Shown: piece after piece, positions 36,601-42,600 of the stretch
Position numbering within the stretch: position 1 is the stretch's first letter
Layout of the letters: each line of letters starts with the position of its first letter
Origin: Protonemura montana
Taxonomy: Eukaryota > Arthropoda > Insecta > Plecoptera > Nemouridae
Direction of reading: 5' to 3'
DNA: 64,000 nt
Assembly (NCBI GenBank): GCA_947568835.1
Contig: OX387604.1
Coordinates: forward strand, 29,117,351 to 29,181,350
The notes under the pieces: model-generated
Database searches by the model: none
What the model saw: the letters and a program-made list of their open reading frames with translations, nothing else
Told to the model about the DNA's origin: nothing
Program-made: the position numbers and the translations under genes

Positions 36601-39600
36601 CCTCTCACAGGCAAGCCCTCAGAGGCAAGCTTCTCACAGGCAAGCCTCTCATAGGCAAGCCTCTCACAGGCAAGCCCTCAGAGGCAAGCTTCTCACAGGC
36701 AAGCCTCTCATAGGCAAGCCTCTCACAGGCAAGCCGGCAACTGTCAAGTGTGTCGTCTCGTTATTACTCACACCAGCTCGTATTAGCGGAATCTTTTGTT
36801 TTCCTCAACAAGCCGCCGCGCGATTTCTCCCTTCCCCATCATTAAACAATCTCTTTGTCATAAGCGCATAATTAAAAATTCTTTACAACTCATATTAACA
36901 TACAAGTAAGGAAGGAAAGGAAAAAAATGCATAGTCTATGAGATTGGAACAATACCCGGTGGTACTTACCTCCTAAACGCAGTTCCGCCGTAGACTGTAC
37001 CATTTCATGATCATTTTTTGCAAAACATTGGTACATCCCTTGATCTTCTCGGGTGATTTCCGAGATGTGCAGCGAAGCACCCAGCGAAGCACCCGTGACC
37101 CGTCTCTTGTATGTTGCCACAATGGTCACCCCATCTTTAGCCCAAGTAATGGTGGGCTTTGGTTGGCCGGACACCAAGCAAGAGAGCTCGGCCGCCCTTC
37201 CCAAATCAACGGTCAGCTGATGAGGCATCAGATTCGCTTGCAGACTCGAAACGACGGATAAATCAAACTCGATCCACTCGGCTCCCATCGAGTTGTTTGC
37301 GTGACAAATATAACGTCCGGCGTCGTCAGCACGCGTGTTACCAATCACTAGGACGCCTCCGCGGGTGTGAACGTGGTCCATTTGTAGAAGCTGACCTGGC
37401 GCACGCTCCCACCTAGGAATACGTTGACGCTATCAATAACTTCAATAGAAAAGCAGATAAATTCAACTTTCCAGTTCACGGCAAGGGACAAATAGGAACA
37501 GCAATTTTATAGAAAACTTACTATCAGACGTGGGAATAACTTTCGGAGATTTTCAACGAGAAAAATGTAAAGAAAACTTGTTCGTACCTAAAGTCTGGTG
37601 GTGGAAAACCTTGGGCAAGACAGGTTAGAACAGCGGCTTCTCCTAGCTTTACTGGGCTCGGTCCTGGCGATGATCGGGCACTAAAGCTCGGTGAAACCAT
37701 CGTTCTATGTTCTAAGAGTAACAGAAATCGTGTCAATGTGCAATCAATCAATTGAAAAGTTGCCTGAAATGTGGGTAGACTTGCTGACTAGTAAGACGAT
37801 GATTTTATCTGCGTCAATCGCAGACATATTGTGCCAAGAGAGTGTTCGAGAGCGTGTAAATAGTTCGACTGGAACTCATAACCAACCCTATAATGTCGCA
37901 TCGCATGGTAAGGGGAACTTTTCCTGCTCGAGTGAATGTTGGCTCAAGGAGCTCGGCTCGAAGGCATATTGATTTATTTTATTTTTCCACAACACCTTCA
38001 GTATCTCGTGTTATAATGTGCCCATCCTTAGCACGGAAGCAAGAATATAAATCATGGCTTACCATATTACCCTGGTCAATTTTCAAACAAATTCACTTCA
38101 ATTTACTTCTAGAAAAATTGTAAGCTTATGCAATTTTCAAGAGTCAATGTCCCAAGTAGAAAGCAGGAAAGCAACATTTCCTTTAAAAATGTAAATTACG
38201 GTCCTTCGACCTCAACAATTTTCCGTGTACCAGCCGTAATCTCAAACGTTATTTTTTCCCAAATTGCACAGTGATGGAAGTACCCAACTAGGGCGAGAAT
38301 AAAATTAGAGCGGGCAATATCCACCTTGTGTGAAGAGGTTAGCCGAGCTTGCAGCGACTGAAGCTCCGAGGGTGGAAGCCACAATGAAAAGCCCACGTCT
38401 ACGTTCACGTTCACGTCCAAGTGCAGTGGAGGGGAAAGCTCGTAAAAATCGCGACATCATGCAATTTTCTTTTTCTTTTGCTTAAAGATGTGATCCGAAA
38501 TCTGCATAGGCTTTCGCAAAACAGCCACTGCATTGGCGTACATCTAGCGTAGCACGGTACCCAGCCAGTTTCGAGGTAATAAGCAAACACTGGCTTAATA
38601 CCCAGGTGGCACAATTCTAAACCGAGGCATTACCCAGGAGATTGATTTCCCTCAAAACTGTACTTTCCGCTTTATTCCATGCTGCAGTGGCAATTCATTA
38701 GTCAGTTGGTGGTGGGTACCAGATAGGTGTGGTATACACACTGCATAATCCGCGGATATTGATTTTGATGCAATCTAATATCCTTTGTTTCTTAAATCTC
38801 ACAACAGCGAGTTACAAAACTAATTGGGCTCGGTTCAGGTATGAAACGTGGAGACACAGAGGGGAAATGAATGACAAAAAGCCAGGTACGCAATATATCT
38901 GCTAATATGGTTGCAAATTCTTGACGACACATTATTAGGGAATTTTTTTCTGTTAAATTGTTACTTAATAACAGGCAGCCAGCAACGTTTCGTTGGTACT
39001 CTCTTTCATTCTTCTTCCCCTACTATTATGCAAAGCACTTTGCTTCCATTACCGCTGGCTGGAGAGGTCTGCAATTAGTCTGGGCGTCCCTGGCAAATGG
39101 ATAGGCCCATTCTTCTTGCGTTCAACACAGGACAGGAAACTGTTCCTCGTATACCTTCCATTGGTTTCGGTCGGGGCGACGCATACACCTCTTCACTCGA
39201 CAGAATCCGCATTCAATTAATTACAAAGACAAGATGATGAACATCGATCTTGCCGTGAAAAATAAAAGTGTGGAAATAAAAGCTCGCGAGGGCTGACATT
39301 CAATACCACCTCCGATTTGGCTAATGTTCCACGTGTAATTGATTTGCAACCCTCTAGCGCAATTGCATAAGAACAGAGAATACCAAGCCGGAAAATCTAC
39401 TTTATTTACGGCAGGGAAATTTCGAATTTTATCTGTGTGTGATTTAATGCCGTCGCCTTTCAAAATAAAAAACATAATATTTTCTGAGCTGGACTCGAAA
39501 AAGTTGAATGTGCACGATGTAGGAGATATATAATAGTGTGTATACGGACGGTACCAACCTGATAAAGATTAAAACTGAAAAACTGGTACAGCGAACTCGG

Positions 39601-42600
39601 ATAGCTGTTCAAACTCTTGGATAAACTTCCACCGCATTTTTGATGGTCAGCAAATTGAGTGAAGCAAAGTTTAGCGTCGATTTGCCACGAAGCCGAGAAT
39701 AAAGTGAGGAAACTGGCAGCAGCTGTTATAATCCCAGCAGCTTACTATTCTACCTCAACGCTAGCAGCAGTTAGCATCAAGCCAGCCAGCACAATCATCC
39801 GTTGATAATAATTGTCGTTAGCAGATAGCTCTTCTACTCGATATAGAATCAAAGCTACGTTGGTATCATCATTATTACACCATCGTGGCAAGAAAAGATG
39901 AAACCTTTATAAAGGAAGTAGATCTTCTCGCTCTGGATTTTTTTGCTTCGCTTCATCGCTGAGATGAGAGTGATTTCCTGCGCTCGGTTGAGCTTTACAA
40001 TAATGATGAACAGTTGCAATAAGTAAGGTGCAACTTTTCTCGTTTCTCCCGTCTCAAGATGGGATGGGCTGGGCCGGCGCGTCGTAGACGTACAAACCTT
40101 TTAAGATGTAACAGTGAAATGATGCTGGAGAGATTTGTGAGCGAACAAGAGTGTGATCGCAAACGGTACCAGGGATATACGTGGGCATTGGGTGGTGATG
40201 CGGTGATGCGGTGATGGGGGGCAGTGGTGAGATCAACTTGTATGGTGGATGAGAGAATGAGGAGTGGGGGATCCGGGGAGGGGGTTGACGGGAAGCGGGT
40301 GGATAGGAAGAGATAGAAGAGGTTTGTTGGTTATGCTGCCAGAACACAAAAGCTCGACAAACCCTATTCCAGCCCGCAATATGGATTCCATTTTAAAAAT
40401 AATTTTCAGCATCATTAACGTTTGCCTTGGTCTGCAGCGCCGTGGCGAGTGACTCTTGTGTGGATATTTGAGTCTGAAGGCAGTGAATGGCTTACTGGAG
40501 ATGTGCTACGAACGAAGGGAGACTTTAAGAGGAAGCTTATTAACCCCAACTTGGGGCACGGTACATAGCAAGCCAGTCATACGCTTTGCTGCAGGAACGT
40601 GTAGACAACGTGATGGTTCTAGTGGGAGCACATACGCAAGCTAGTCGAAAATCTAAGTTAGATAGGAAATAATCAGCTGTGATTTACCTGGAGGAGCTAG
40701 TTATGTGCTTGAAAGCTTTCTTATAAGTACCTTCTAGCCCACGAAGAGGCAGAACTGTTCGTAAGCCATGGAGAGGCTTTACATGTTTTTCGCATAATGT
40801 GCAGAAAAAGCGTGCACCTAAAAGGGGCAAAGGGGCTAGGGGGCAAGTGTGTATATCGACCAATTCCCCTAAATTACAATGTTAGTTTACAGAAATTGGT
40901 GATATGCATTAGAAATTAAAAAAATTAAAATTTGGGAAAACTTTGTATCATTGAATTTTGTTACCTGTAATGATGACTCGACCATGGGTGGAAGATTCGA
41001 CGGTCCTCCCCGTGATGCGGTGTACCGTTCTGCACCGATAGGTCGTATACCTGTCCCCTGACACGACTCCATATACCAGCAACTCCCCCGTAGGCACCAT
41101 GTGGTACTTCCCATCTACCAACAGATTCCACAGCTCACAATAACGCCAGACACCAGCCGTTTCGAATCCACGGACTACACTAGATATTAACACATTCATC
41201 ATTTCGAATTCTTATTTTTAAATTGATCTAGCCGTGAGCAAGTTTGTATACATGTGTGTGTTTCTGTGTTATAATATTGAGGTCGTGTTGCTGCGTATAG
41301 CTATGAGCCAGAGAAACAAATTCACAAAACATGCACATGGCTATCGCTTCATAGATGCATGTTATTGTTTCATGGCGGTTGATGTAACGCATTTCACATA
41401 TTATTCAAACATCGGCTATTAGCATGTGGCCTGATATGAACGTTATATGGCACTAAGGGGTGGATAGGTGCGGGGAGAGGGTTAGAGTGGGGCAATAGCT
41501 AACAGGCTTGTGTGAGTGTGTGACCGTGTAAATATATCCAGACGATATAGCATCGATGCATGGACCTCAGCGTTCAGCGTCCGGGACCGACAGAGTATGG
41601 CATGGATATCCCAGGGGTCAGCGGCGGGGCTGGGCAACGTTAGCCTGCCGTCAGTGCCACCCCAGGCAAGTTGGCTCATCAAGCATGCTCCAATACACAT
41701 CACGGTGATCGCGACACCAGCCCCCCTCCCCCCCTCCCCCCCTTCCCCCCTTCCCACCAAAACCCATCCAACCCACTACACCCACTGAAGCCAGCACCGC
41801 ATCGACGTACATACAAACCTTCCCAATAGACAGCGACTAACCAGCACAATTCCATCAAACTCTAATAGAACAAGAAATAAAAAATGCGTAGTGTATGCCT
41901 CGTTATTGGTTGCCCAAATGCTGATGAGCACAAACCTTCATTATTTTCTAATACGAGCGCGGTTGATCACATATCATTGATCAATAGGAATTCCCAGCGA
42001 CCAGGGTTTAAGGTATAGTCGAGTGTAGACCGCTGTAGCGTCGTTTTATTTCACTTCACCATTCAATTGCTCGCACAAAAATTCTGTCTTTTTTTTCAAG
42101 TGCCATTGAATCTCTTTGAACCAGTCGTTTGTACCATATCTATTATGGCATACATCCCAGTTCATCTCATTATATGAAACACAAAGCCTATTTTTATTTT
42201 TCTTGTTTTACGTTGCTTTCCGATCTCCATCAAAAGGCTTTTCCAAAAATGATTGCAACCTTGCCGTTAGAAATCAGGGATGTGGTAATAGTGGGAATAG
42301 GGAAACTTGAAAAGAACGCTACATTGTCACGCTTGGTTGGTAAATACCAAACGAATGTCTAGTTGTTAGCACAGAACTCACCGCTCTCTGAGGTTGGGTA
42401 GATGTTGAACGAGTCCGTGTCACGAACCCATGACGTTACACTGACTTGCTCCTTGACGAAAGCTGGGACCTCACAGTGTAAGGACGCGGTATTTCCCGCC
42501 AAAATGAACGCGTCGTGAACTTGAACGTCGTAATGTTGCTTTACAACTGAATTACAAAAGCATGCGTTATAACGACGCGTCAAACTTGTTCAAAAATCAC

